Source of the DNA: Gadus chalcogrammus
Taxonomy: Eukaryota; Chordata; Actinopteri; Gadiformes; Gadidae
NCBI RefSeq assembly: GCF_026213295.1
Contig: NC_079415.1
Coordinates: 22,877,610-22,941,609, forward strand
Direction: 5' to 3'
Length of the DNA stretch: 64,000 bases
Shown piece by piece: positions 10,579 to 21,900 of this stretch. Each line of letters opens with the position of its first letter. Position 1 is the first letter of the stretch. Below the pieces are notes generated by a model that ran no database searches, was not told the origin of the DNA, and was given only the letters and a program-made list of their open reading frames with translations. Made by a program: the position numbers and the translations under genes.

Positions 10579-11333
10579 TTACTGTTGACTTGCCCACGCC
10601 TTTACTAGCGGTCCATTCTGGTAATTGACCAGGAAGCAGGCCACACTGAACAACTCCTCAATGTTCCCACATACAGAGAGAGGTATTTCCTTATCAAGAG
10701 TTGTTTTATTTAATCCTCCTTATGCACCTCTCCACATGCACTCTTAGACGTGCAATTGACTGCGTCTGCCTGACATCCTCTCTACTCATTTGCTTTTGTG
10801 AGAGAGAAAGGCAGGTCGGTACACCTTACACCCAGCAAGGTTGTCAACCAAGAAGCCTTTGTCCACCATGATTGCCATGTCTGGCTGCAGCAGCTTCGCA
10901 ATTCCAGAACGTTTGAAGAATTCCCGATCACTCATGGATCCCGCATACAGCCCTGACACAAACGTAATGGCACCATGGGGAGCCATGCCAATCATTGCCT
11001 TGAATTGAATGTGACTTGTAGCTTGAAAACACTTCACTCTGCAGGAGAAGAGAAGAGGGCGTTTGGCAGGAGATCTCCGTGCAATCAAGCACCACCCGTG
11101 TGTCAGCAAAATGCAGAAACTCAGGTGGTAGGTGAGCCCTGACAACTTCAGGTGGGATCCACAGACGCTGGCTTCCCAGCAGAAAGTACAGGAAGTGTGT
11201 CCAAGTGGACACAATCCGACTGGCAGTGCTGCGGTGGATACTGAACCTCTCTGCAAGGTCCCTGACTCCTGAGAAGTAAACCCGCTGACAGATGCATCAG
11301 GAAGAGCAGCAGCTCGTCAATAGGTGGAAGTTT
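10579..11333 (-). pseudogene. ISL2EU element A, DDE transposase (3' exon)
   Basis: On the minus strand, after a good acceptor (TTTTTTTCAACAG), the frame reads KLPPIDELLLFLMHLSA, then shifts to VYFSGVRDLAERF, an HTH (STASRIVSTWTHFLYF), VVLDCTEISC (first catalytic Asp), MIGMAPHGAITFVSGLYAGSMSDREF, MVDKGFLVD (second Asp) and HVERCIRRIK (Glu). It ends VACFLVNYQNGPL with stop 10579-10581. This is the DDE_Tnp_4 fold used by ISL2EU. It has at least two frameshifts and a stop right after RRIK. The THAP exon expected upstream (right) is not found before element B begins at 11487. Confidence 0.75.
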
Positions 11334-11564
11334 CTGTTGAAAAAAATAAAATACGTTTTTGTAACCTTGCAGACTAACATTTTAATTACTTATTGTTATT
11401 ATTAAAGAGTTTAATCAGAAGACATGATACAAAAGTGATCTGTGTAGCATTATACTTTAATTAGTTAAACCCAAAGCATTGGTAATAGGCCTATGTCACA
11501 CTTCCTTCTTCCGGAACGCGTAGTAGGGTAATCCAACTTCCAGTCGCGTCTAGCAGCAACAACA

Positions 11565-12216
11565 ATGGCAGCTCCCGTTCGCAGTTGTTCTTGTAGTGTA
11601 CCGTGTTGCTCTACATCAGGACGTATACAGCCATACCTCAGCTTCCACGCTTTCCCGAAGGACAAAATAAATCTTGGTTGAGATTATTTTTTGCCCATTA
11701 CTGTCCTAACGTGCGAGTGATTCTAGACTGCACAGAAATCAGGTGTGAGGCACCCTCATCACTCACCCTCCAGTCTGAAACATTCTCCCACTACAAGAAT
11801 ACCAACACCTTCAAAGGTCTGATTGGCATTGCTCCATGTGGAGTTATCACCTTCATTTCTAAGCTGTACACTGGTTCCATACAGACAGAGAAATCACACA
11901 GCAGTCAGGAATCCTTAGTCTACTTCAGCCAGATGCATGCATGGCTGACAAAAGCTTTGTCATCGACAAGATGCTTTCTGAAGTTGGGGCCACCCTCATA
12001 ATGCCGCCATTTAAAAGAGGCGCCAGGTTCACCAGTGAGGACACCGAAAAACCCCAGAGTATCGCCCGACTTTGGTGGAGAGGGCCATCAGAAGGGTCAA
12101 AGAATATCATATCTGGGACACGACCATTCCTCTGACTCTTTCAGGCTCTGTCAATCAGCTGTGGGTAAATTGTTGCTTGATGTCTAATTATCAAGGTCCT
12201 TTAGATGTGAAGGGTG
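11565..12216 (+). pseudogene. ISL2EU element B THAP-DDE transposase, internally deleted
   Basis: ATG 11565 opens a THAP zinc-finger start (CSVPCC, then PYLSFHAFPKD) that hits a stop after about 36 codons. A different frame then runs directly into the DDE part: RVILDCTEIRCE (first Asp), FKGLIGIAPCGVITFISKLY, a MADKSFVIDKML block (second Asp) and VERAIRRVKEYHIWD (Glu). The middle of the gene (rest of THAP, coiled coil, HTH) is missing and several frameshifts separate the blocks. A THAP finger binds the element ends in this family. The gene is dead. Confidence 0.75.
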
Positions 12217-12449
12217 ATGTCCCAGTGTTACACATTAAAACACACATGCCGTCACATGACTATTTTCAAACGTTTATTAATGTTCTTTGTTTACATTTAG
12301 CAGATAGAAATTAAAATGGTGTGTTTGTGTCCGTCCGTCCTATTCAAATGTTTATTTAATGTTTGTTTCCAGTTCTTTTTTTAAAATATAAATTTACATA
12401 TATACATATTTACATTTAACAGAAAGAAATGAAATGTTCTGTGTGTGTT
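12217..12449. other. no gene recognised
   Basis: AT-rich sequence downstream of the transposase remnant, with repeated TTTATTTAATGTT and ACATATATACAT-like blocks that recur near 12760-12795. Confidence 0.35.
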
Positions 12450-12720
12450 AGGCAAGGCAACTTTATTTATATAGCACTTTTCATACACAAGGCAGACTCA
12501 AAGTGCTTCACATATAAACATTGTCATACAATAAAATAGATAAGTAAAAGAAAACATGCAGAGAAATGAGTAAAATAGAAAGTTAAAGGCATTTTAGTAT
12601 TAAAATAGAAAATAAAGGCAAAGTTAAAAAAGCTTTTTAGAAAGTGCAATGTATTTAAGATGTAGCCGAAAGCTAATGCAAACATAAATATCTTCAGGCT
12701 TGTTTTAAAAGGTGCTCAGA
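12450..12720 (-). repeat. LINE/SINE 3' tail, minus strand
   Basis: ACTTTATTTATATAGCACTT followed by CAAAGTGCTTCACAT is the reverse complement of the common fish LINE/SINE 3' end (AAGTGCTTTGAG, GCTATATAAATAAAGT). The sequence after it is A-rich and non-coding. No ORF remnant is attached. Confidence 0.5.
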
Positions 12721-13945
12721 GTGTGTTACCTTAAACAAATGTTCAGGAATGTTCGTTTCCAATTCTTTGATTAAAATATTTACATATATACATTTAACAG
12801 AAATAAATAAATGAAATGGGGTGCGTGTATCCCTCGGCCATATTTACTTGGCATTCAGGAGGTATGTGTCCATGTATGTGTTAAAATAAAACACCTAACC
12901 CAAACCTTGGGTTTCCTGACCACAAGTTGGTCAGTGGGTTCCGGGCGAATCCCCTGGAGCGAATCCCCTGGAGCAAAAAGAAAAAATATGTCAGCACATA
13001 AATCATATTGTCAGTGTAGCAACACTTAAGTCAGTGTTAGTCGCGTCTGTCTATATACAAGAATACTATTATTGAGTAGACTATACAGGAGGTTTGGCTA
13101 GGCCTGAGGTATACACATAAACCTGTGTCCTTGGTCCACGAATGCAGAACACTGGTGCACGACAGAGGTGTTGGCACGCTTTTCTCCCCTGTGAAGTGGT
13201 AGTCATGTGTCTGGAAGAGCAGATATAAACAAAACATGACAATCTGCAACAGCAGACATGAAACAAAACATTATCATCTGCAACAGCAGATCTGGAGAAA
13301 GAGAGAGCATTTTTGAACAGCAACAAGAAACAATAATAATAAAAACACACACAGACTGAACATGCAACTGAATCTGTGAAGGTCTGAAACCATGCTCCAT
13401 TATGCTACATATTACGAGGTGGGCCTGTTGTTTGAATCACAAAATGTAAATCTAATTAAAGTGGTCAGAAAGGTAGGCCTAAGTAACAGTCCCATTGATT
13501 CACAAAAGACTATGAAAAGCGAGATAGAGTTTGATTTCAGACTCAGGCCTGACTTCCTAGCACTGTAACCTGCAGGGTGTGAGGCTCATCGTTTTTCTTC
13601 TGGGAACAGTAGCAGTTCGCCCGAACTGCTACTTCCAAATTAACTAAATCTGACACTGCAGTAAGAGAGGGAAAGATTAACACACCATACAGCAAAATGT
13701 ATGGGCATTGGTAGCCTATGACAGCCACCCAGCCACTATGTTCTGACAGTAGCCTGGAGCTAATCTGACATACTATCGACACTTACATGTACGGTAGGCA
13801 CTGGCAGTGCCTACCTACCTATACCTAACATCTTGGGGTGCGACAGGCAAAGTTTCAGCGACACTAAATATGTATTCCTACCAGTGTAAATAATATTTTG
13901 CGATTAATTAAAAAGGATACGTTTTAACTGTCATGTATTACATAA
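12721..13945. other. no gene recognised
   Basis: Interior of ISL2EU-B without a recognisable ORF. A short tandem of GCGAATCCCCTGGA lies at 12943-12973, and ATCTGCAACAGCAGA-type copies occur near 13242 and 13276. Confidence 0.4.
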
Positions 13946-14091
13946 TGCTGCTATCCATTTGGATGTACGAAGTGTAAAGTCGCAAATCTTCCAGCTTTCT
14001 TGCGGCATTTCACTGAGGCACGCCCCCTTTTGGTCGTAGCATCTCGTCGCTTTCAAAGTAGAGCGAGCAGAGCTGTACAACTCGTCAGAAG

Positions 14092-15778
14092 ATGGCTGCG
14101 CCCATAGTCAATGGTAAGTTACGATGTATTTTCTTTGTATTTGTACCACGTTGGTGGTTTTAATGTCGTTTTTAAATCCTCTTAAATACTTAATTTCAAT
14201 TGCTGGCTTTAATCCGGTGACCAATTTATGCATTGCACGGTCTTGCTTTGCGTGCAATTCAATGTAAAGTTGTGTTTTCAAGCTGGTTTGCTAAATAGGC
14301 TATGTTGCCAATGATGACAGCCCGCTACTACCCCTCGTGGCTCGACAGAGAAACACGACAGCACTTGTTGAAATTAAAATTGGCGAAAATGGCAAAATAT
14401 TATTGCAATGTAAAATAATAATAATAATAATATAAATACATTAATTTAGAGGCGCCTTTCAAGACACCCAAGGTCACCTTACAGAGCATATAGTCATCAT
14501 ATATCGTTTAAAAAACAAGACATTGTGGACATTTTTTTAATAAAACATAAAAAATTAATAAAACAAAAACAAGACAAAACAAAACAAACAACAATCAAAA
14601 CAGTGATCAGTTAGGCGTTGTGTGCGAGTTTGAACAGGTGAGTTTTGAGTTGTGACTTGAAGGTTGTAATGGTTGTAAAAGGCTTGCAATGTTAATGTTT
14701 CTGTAAAAGCTGACAACCATTATACACTGGATTATTTATTTTTTCCAAAATAGTTTTCCTCAACCAGAGCATGCATGCATTTCTGGACAAGACAGGACCA
14801 TGCCATTATTGGTAATCTGTACCAGCTGGACCACAGACCAGGACAGTACTATGTGGACGAGGGCCTCATGGTGGCTGCCAACCATACACACGATGTGGAT
14901 TGCACTTGCACGGGTGAATTATTAAGACATGACACTGTAGACATAAGTGTACTTCAACAGTCATTTTTCCCTGTACTGTACTGTAATGTTTCATTTTTTT
15001 TTTTTATGATTCAGATACCTGCAATATCCATCCAATCCACCAAGGCGGTTGAACGAGGGTGTTTGATAGAGCTCAAACCCTCTTCCTCATCCACCTGATG
15101 GCATTCATCTTGCGGTAGAGGGCGAGGGACCAGCAAAGACCATTGATGACCTCAACCGGAGGATGAGGTTGGGGAAGAAACAAAAAAAACTGCTGTGGGA
15201 AGAGATGGCTGCAAAGCTTTCCAAACAGTTTGGGGAGACTTCCACCCCGACAAGGTGGCGCGGAAGTGGTTGACATTGGTGCGGGGCTACAAAAAGGTCA
15301 AAGACCACAATGCTTCCACTGGAAGGGGACCCTGGCCGCTTCCAGTTTTTAAAGGAGATGGAAGAGCTGCTGCATCATGATGTGGATCCACCTGTCCTTG
15401 CGGGGCGATGGACATGGTGTGGTGGTACGTCGACCGGACGCACTGCGTCGGTCGAACAGTGCCCCCACACCAGTGTCAGAGGACAGGGCTCCCCCAGCTG
15501 TGCCTTCCACCAGCACAGCATCTTCAACCCCACCCACAAGAGCTCCCTCACCAGTGTGGTCCACGAGCTCCATCTCCCCTTGGCCTCCATCGAGGCCAAG
15601 GAAGCGTCCAACGAAGCAGGATGAGCTGGTGCCTACCTAAGTCGTCTGATGAGGAGAGGGCTGATGCTCTGAAGCGGCAGGAGGACTTCATGAAGGACAC
15701 CCTGCGGGAGATGAGGGAAGATCGGCGGGGAGCTCCTCACGCAGTTTACAAGGATGGTGGACAAGATGTGAGGCGATA
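14092..15778 (+). pseudogene. Harbinger Myb/SANT-like (trihelix) DNA-binding protein
   Basis: Possible exon 1 is 14092-14113 (MAAPIVN, donor GTAAGT). Exon 2 starts about 14754 (HFWTRQDHAIIGNLYQLDHR). The main exon, about 15018-15778, encodes KTIDDLNRRMRLGKKQKKLL, WEEMAAKLSKQFGE, HPDKVARKWLTLVRGYKKVK and GRFQFLKEMEELLHHDVDP, then a Ser/Pro-rich linker and ALKRQEDFMKDTLREMREDR at the C-terminus. The W-W helix layout is that of the Myb-like partner protein which carries Harbinger transposase to the DNA ends and into the nucleus. Frames change near 15240, 15330 and 15640, so it is broken. Confidence 0.65.
14425..14690 (-). repeat. L2-type LINE 3' end, minus strand
   Basis: On the minus strand a pol tail is readable (TTFKSQLKTHLFKLAHNA, stop 14611-14613). 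It is followed on the left by the inverted LINE tail (GCGCCTTTCAAGACACCCAA, TAATAATAATAAT). A 5'-truncated LINE inserted in the intron of the Harbinger Myb-like gene. Confidence 0.7.
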
Positions 15779-16324
15779 ATCCTGTCCATTTAAGTTCAAT
15801 GCTTCAAGCATTGAACTTAATGGACAGGTTCAACAGGTTCATAAGTTCATTCAAGTTAAATTAACCTTTGTTTTGCACTATTTTTCACTTTATTATTTAT
15901 TTGCATTTATTTTATACAAACAATTTGCACTTTATTACCAAGATTTGGATTATTACAAGAGTTGTATTATTGTAATAACTTTGTTTTGTCCAACTTGCCT
16001 TTTTATACCCTATAGTAAAACAAAATATAATTTAAACTCGACCATGCCTGTGTGTGTTTGAATTCACCCGAGACATTTCACACATTGACTTAAATGTTTT
16101 TATCTGGTTCTACAATGTGATTACTATTCTACCCAAGCCTTTCCATTTCCCCATTATATCAATTGGTTTACAAATGAAGAAGCGTAACTTTTATGTTCAA
16201 CACTTTTATTTCCAAAACACAGGAAGTAGTGAACATAATAGATGAATGAACGGAATGAATAATGAACATAATAGAAGTCAGAAATAGTCTTTTGTTTTGC
16301 CAAGAATTGCCGGAACACCTCTTC
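15779..16324. other. AT-rich spacer between Harbinger genes
   Basis: Between the convergent 3' ends. Starts with a 14-base inverted repeat, AAGTTCAATGCTTC and GAAGCATTGAACTT read around 15791-15822, possibly a transcription stop structure. No ORF is recognised. Confidence 0.45.
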
Positions 16325-17816
16325 CTACTGGTTGGCATCATCCTCTCTTGGACATCCATCTGGGTGTTCATCACATCCTATCGAGGCACCTTGGGCAAAG
16401 TTGTGAAGATAACATGCAGCCAAGATGATCTTCGCAATAGTGACAGTGCATGTGTTCTGCAAGTCTCTAATGCGCCTCCACTTGCATTTCATCCCTCCCA
16501 AATGCCTGCTCAATGATGACTCTTCCCCGGCTGATGTCGGTGTTGCGACGAAGGTCTGCATCAGTAAGAGCCCCGTTGTCACGCCGGGGGGAGATGATGA
16601 AGGGAAAATCCTGACCGATGTATGCACTATCCCCCAGCAGACGGTACTCCCCCATCCTCTCCTGCCATTCTTGGAAAAACCAGGAGGACCGCAGCAGCCG
16701 GGCATCATGCACTTTGCCAGGCATTCCAGTGAAGACATTGATGAATCGGCCTTCAGCATCCACAATCCCCTGGAGGAGGACAGAGTAGAAGGACTTCCTG
16801 TTCATGTGGTCCACTCCTCTGACCCGTGGACACTGTAATCTAATGTGGCAGCCATCAATCGCTCCAATGACCCTCTCATGGCCACATGTGCGTTGGAAGC
16901 TGGTGGCAGACACCCTCTTCTCACAGCCTTTAGGCCAAGAGACAAAACCCCAGCCAAGGGTGGACATGATGGTTAGCACTTGGAGTATGGTGCGGTGTGC
17001 TGATGAAGATGAGACGTTAAACTTGTCTGATATCTCCCGGAAGCAGTTCTGGTTACCCATGTACCACAGGAACATGAGTACCTTCTTGGGAATAGGCAGG
17101 GGGGGCAGCCCATGGCTGTGGTCACATTGCAGGCCACCCTCCTGTAGGTACTCTTTAAGGACGTCAAACCGGGTTTTGGATACTCTGAAATGCCGGGCAA
17201 ATTTGTGATCATCCATGTCTAGCATTATCTGCCACTCTGTGCCAGACTTCAGGATAATGTTCACTCTGGGCCGCAGCACATACAGAGCCTCAACCACAGC
17301 CCTGTGTGAGGAAGAGAGACAACTGTTATCAATATAGATAACAATAATTCATTCACAATCATGTTCAGTTTTGTGTTTCTATTGCATTACATCATTAACT
17401 GCAAATCCACATAAACTAAAGAAAAAGTCAAGATATGGGTGTTCATTGTATTGTCATGTAGATGCCAGGTTACATTCACGTTCGCCAAACGTTATCTTAA
17501 GCTTCTAAAATGCATTTATTCTGAAGTTGATAGAAGATAATAGAAATACAGAGCAACATTTCGGTATCACAACAGTCAACATCGCTATTGTTTTTAGCAC
17601 ACCGGCAGCTAGTTTGCTAGCCTTCGAGCGTTTTATAACGCTGCAAAAACGTCTATACACGGCCAAACATACTGAAATGAGGACATACCGTTTGTGTTTA
17701 CTTCTATCTTCTTCCACGAGATTCTGGAACTGTTTCAGGAAAATCACAGCCATGATTTCCTGTTCTAGGAAAGTGTCCAGTGTGATTGACAAAACTGCTC
17801 TCCTTTTGGCGTCCAT
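16325..17816 (-). pseudogene. Harbinger DDE transposase (HARBI1-like), one frameshift
   Basis: Exon 1 is 17689-17816 on minus (starts MDAKRRAVLSITLDTF, donor GTATGT). Exon 2 is 16325-17301 (acceptor CTCACACAG). Exon 2 carries FRVSKTRFDVLKEYL, MGNQNCFREISDKFNVSSSS (HTH), IGAIDGCHI (first Asp, about residue 148), GMPGKVHDARLLR, LLGDSAYIG (second Asp) and VIIEQAFGR (Glu). One frameshift near 16492 separates this from KCKWRRIRDL and ACYLHNFAQG, ending at stop 16325-16327. Length and motif order fit DDE_Tnp_4 transposases of PIF/Harbinger, related to the domesticated HARBI1. With only one visible lesion it decayed recently compared with its ISL2EU host. Confidence 0.85.
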
Positions 17817-17989
17817 TCTTTTCAAACTCGTCAGACACAATTGGCATCTGGAAGGCTGGAGCAAGGGAAATACGTCACGTTCTCGCTGAAGCTGGTCGTT
17901 CGTACCAGCGTACCATCAAAATGGATAGCAGCATTAGTGCTATCTGTCACATTCAAGCTACACAGTGTCAACAGATTTGAAACACTTAC

Positions 17990-18134
17990 TTCTGTAATTA
18001 AAAATGTACTTCTCCCAGAAGAACTTATATCCTTTGCGTAGTTTAGATGTTTCGACACGTGAGTGCTGATTTACGATCCTTAGGACGTTGTCGTAGGACA
18101 ATTTAGGTAGGTTGTATCGATCTGCCTCCGCCAT
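17990..18134 (-). pseudogene. ISL2EU element B, ORF2 first exon
   Basis: On minus, ATG at 18132-18134 opens MAEADRYNLPKLSYDNVLRI, then SKLRKGYKFFWEKYIFNY and a donor GTAAGT at 17984-17989. It is the counterpart of the exon at 6850-7000 in element A (SKRQKGFKIYLSSYI, donor at the homologous place). The downstream SWIM and YqaJ exons are absent from element B. Confidence 0.6.
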
Positions 18135-18225
18135 GGTAAACAGCTTAGCTAAGCTAAGCGGAAGAGCAGTTACCCTACTCCGCAAGCTTCTTCCGGTCTT
18201 CAATTGTTCCGTGACATAGGCCTAT

Positions 18226-18370
18226 TATGAAACACACTATGAAACACAGAAGGTGCCATTAGTTTAGGTGCCATAAACTTTCATTATGAATGAGTGCAAA
18301 TGATGCATGAATATTAACTTACCGTTCCTCACAGATATTAACCTTCATTCAGAAGAACCACTTTTCACGT
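18226..18370. other. flank between ISL2EU-B and foldback composite
   Basis: 145 bases of AT-rich sequence without recognised features. Confidence 0.4.
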
Positions 18371-18995
18371 ATTGGTAACCCTTCCTTTTACAGTCCCCTA
18401 ATTAGTAGGTATTTACCCGGTACATACATGGTAAATTATAGTGTATTACTGGGTAATTACCACTGGTAATAAGAAGGTAAATACTCTGTATTTACCTTCT
18501 TATTACCAGTTACCTTAGTTACCCGGTAAATACATGGTAAATCATGGTGTATTACTGGGTAATTACCACTGGTAATAAGAAGGTAAATACAATGGAATTA
18601 TCCGGTAAATTATAATGTATTACTGTGTAATTACCACTGGTAATAAGAAGGTAAATACAGAGGAATTACAGCTGATGTACCAAGTAAAACCTCCACTATT
18701 ACCATCAACTCAACTAAGTAGTGTGTAGTTGTTTTAGGTTGGTAATAACTCCGATATTGTGTACTTCCTAGGAAATTAGGCAACCAATTCTTAGAAACAC
18801 CTATTATCCAAGGTTTATGTTGGTAACAGCCCAAATTTAATGATGTACTATCTAGAAATTAGCATAGTACTTTCCAATAAAATACTTTTTCTTAGTTATT
18901 ATTCGTAGCTACACCCATTTAGAAAGCGTTTATTCGATTTACCACTATGGAATTACTTACCTGGTAACAACCTCTGCAGGAACAGTTTTCCTCTA
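18371..18995 (+). repeat. foldback outer arm, left
   Basis: Starts TTGGTAACCCTTCCTTTTAC and contains repeated sub-blocks of about 80-90 bases built from GGTAAATNATAGTGTATTAC, TGGGTAATTACCACTGG and TAATAAGAAGGTAAATAC. It continues through AACTAAGTAG and ATTCGTAGCTACACCC to GCAGGAACAGTTTTCCTCTA. Matches 33193-33770 inverted, with scattered substitutions and small indels. Confidence 0.8.
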
Positions 18996-21900
18996 ACCAA
19001 TTCTATTTGGTGCTTGTACAGGTTTTAAATTTTTGTTTTGATTCCTTATTCTGAGCTGATTTCAACCTTCAACCTTGATTTAATATTCACACTACATCCC
19101 TCCTTGCGCATTGCTTCAGCCATGCGCATTAAATTAACCAATCCTAACAACGGTGTAGTGCAACCCAAGTTGAAGCTCCTTTCCTTAATCATCTGTACAT
19201 AAACCAATCTATTGTGAAGAGAAATGAAGACCAGTACATACAAAACCAAAGGTCGATAGTGGTGGGTCTATGCAGCCGTCTTGAGACCACGCTGTTCTTA
19301 AATGCAGTAAACCGTAAATGTTTTATGATTCAGTATACCCGTGTGTCGTAACTTATCAGAGTAACAAATATCAGACTATGAAACGCTGACGTTGTATCAA
19401 AGTGTTACAGCAGTAGCAGTGGCATTTGAAAGGTGAACCCACTACTTCTGAATCTAAATTGAGCCTATATTGTCCCTGGCGAGCAGATGTATCGCTAATC
19501 CATTTCTTATCTACAAACCCAAAAAGAGGAAAAAAGGGAAATAGCGATAATGTTAAAATGTGTATGTTCAATATCACTTCTTTGTAACCGTATCTGGTTC
19601 TAACAGTTACCTTCATTATATTACCCGATTGTCCTACACTAACTATGTATATTGGATGACCTAATCTTCATTTATTCTACGTATTGTTCGCATTTGATGT
19701 TGTCCACACTTTGATTCACTTTTATGTACATTGCATACCACATCAAACGTGTATACGCCTTATTCTCTGCCTTTTGCATACCACATCAAATGTGCATATG
19801 CCTTAGCAAAGTGAAGTAAAGTAAAACCCAGTTTATCTTTACTTATTTATAGCTATACATGTCCCGGACACGTCCATTACTATTTCCAAAACAGTTTTTT
19901 TTAGCTACGCAAGTCCCAGACCAAACTATACCATTACATGAACAGTATTTATTATTATAATTATCTAGTTTTTTGTTGGTCAACATCAAATCGATACATT
20001 AATTCAACCTTTTAATCCTGACCCACTTGAATTCTCCCCGAAGGAGCCCGTGATTGTGAACTCTCCCGGAGCCTCCCCATGAGCTCCACCGTCACCTCAC
20101 CAGAACCCGCAGGAACGATCAGTCAGTCGTCGTGGGCTTGGAGGCTCCCAAGGAGTGCCACAATCCAACGTCTGACACCAAGTCTATGGGGGGAATTTTT
20201 GAGCCAGGGCAATTAAAACTGTCTAAACTAGGTAGAATAAGAGTCATCCGAACTCACAACAATTATGCACATCTGGGTATTAAATATAGGGTGATATTCT
20301 AAAACAAAACAAAAACTGAACCTAAAAGAAAAATTCAGAAGTTATTGGTTGAACCAAATGTTATTGCAAGTTAATTATAATGAATCATTTTCTAATTATC
20401 TTATAGTTTTATATGTGGTATGCTTTCAATATCCCCTCGTGTATGTAACAGTCGAGTAATCTCCATTATCTTGGTGGCTCTGACACACACGAGAGGTCAT
20501 TCACGCATGGTATATGAATCCACCATTTGTTTTCATTTTATATTTTTACTTATTTTTATTTTCATTTTATTTTTATCTCTATATACACATTCGTAAGAAA
20601 AGCACGAACGAAGATGCATCATAACATGCATCAACAGACCTAAAAATAAGCATATTATTCAACAATCTGAGTCCTCAGATGGGATTTCTCCCTGCGGAGC
20701 CCTTCATTCTCTAAAGGGTCCGCAGATAGGTCCACTGAGTGGCCAGGAGTTCTTACACATTCAGAAGTGTTGCTGAGGGCAGCTGCCTCACAACAAACCA
20801 AAAGCCTTTGTTAACCATATGGTCATCTAAGTCATCATTCCTTAAGATGTCATAAATATGGGGTTGGCCGTTCCTTATCACTCGCGTCTCTGCACTTCCC
20901 TGGGGATCAAGGATAACAGGCCCAAACCCACACAGGATAACAAAGGAACAGAGTGAGAACTGATTTCCACTAACCTTAAAGGATTACATTTTAAACGACC
21001 CTGCAGAATAACAGGGTGACAAGACCACATGGGAAAACACAAACATACAAAACTTAAATTTGAACATTAACAAAATATCTTAATATTAAAAATCTGCATT
21101 TCAATATTAGGCATCATACTTCTGTGGTTACCGGAACGTTGTCAGTCGGGGTTCAGTCGGGGACAATCAGGGTTATGTTATGGCTGTGCAATTCGGTTGA
21201 CCATTAAATTGGTTGTGATATATTGTAATAATCGAGTATCCACTGTCCACATAGCCCGTCGTGTAATGAAAAACGTAACACGTATATTGTTAATCAAAAT
21301 TATTATGGATTACTTTTTATTCTACTTATGTAATTTAATTGTAAATATTGCCAATTATTAACCTTAGATTACGTGAAGACTTTTATTTAAATGTTATTTT
21401 CATAATTTGTAAGGAAATATATTTTATTCTTTCTTATTTTGGTACTCTGGACCTCGTCTGGTCTGTTGAACTATGCATTTCTACCGCTTGTCCTCAGAAT
21501 CCTCTATTTGGGGGGGACTCTTCTGCTCTCCTACGAGGCAGGTTATCCCAGAACTCTCCTAATAAGAATCCCCAGGCCTGGATAATCCCCGGACTTCTGT
21601 GGACGAGCGGTATGCATGCTATGGACAACTTTAAAGGCTAACCGTTCATGATGTGGAGTCTAGATAATTATTCCTATTTTAAGATCACCGTGTAACTGTC
21701 GTACAGGGATCTGGTTGATGTAAGACCCCTGGGTTGGTGTCCTTTTGTAGGACTTCTTTCGGTTCTGGAATCCGGCTTTCCTAATTGTTGAATACAAGAT
21801 AATGCATGCATATTGGTGGTACGATATTATATCTACTGCAATCGCTCCGATGGAAGCAATAGTTGACCTTTGAACATCTCACGCAGTGTTATTCAGTTTA

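Larger units (their letters stand above)
13946..17933. mobile_element. PIF/Harbinger transposon, near full length
   Basis: The left end TGCTGCTATCCATTT (13946-13960) is inverted at the right end (17919-17933). Flanking triplets are TAA on the left and TTA on the right, so the three-base duplication is imperfect. It holds both Harbinger genes: a Myb/SANT-like DNA-binding protein on plus and the DDE transposase on minus, convergent. It is inserted in ISL2EU-B. A LINE fragment sits in the first intron of the Myb-like gene. Confidence 0.8.
11487..18223 (+). mobile_element. ISL2EU element B with nested Harbinger
   Basis: The ends AGGCCTATGTCAC (11487-11499) and its inverse GTGACATAGGCCT (18211-18223) are flanked by AT on both sides (11485-11486, 18224-18225), the two-base target duplication of ISL2EU. 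Imperfect similarity continues inward (CTTCTTCCGG, GTAGGGTAA). Inside are a THAP-transposase remnant on plus near the left end and the first exon of the ORF2 gene on minus near the right end, as in element A but inverted. A complete Harbinger (13946-17933) inserted later and accounts for 4 kb of the 6.7 kb. Confidence 0.8.

Noticed and set aside
20160..20205. Possible minus-strand LTR end and primer binding site (CTTGGTGTCAGACG)
   Set aside because: No second LTR or pol fragment found in the neighbourhood.
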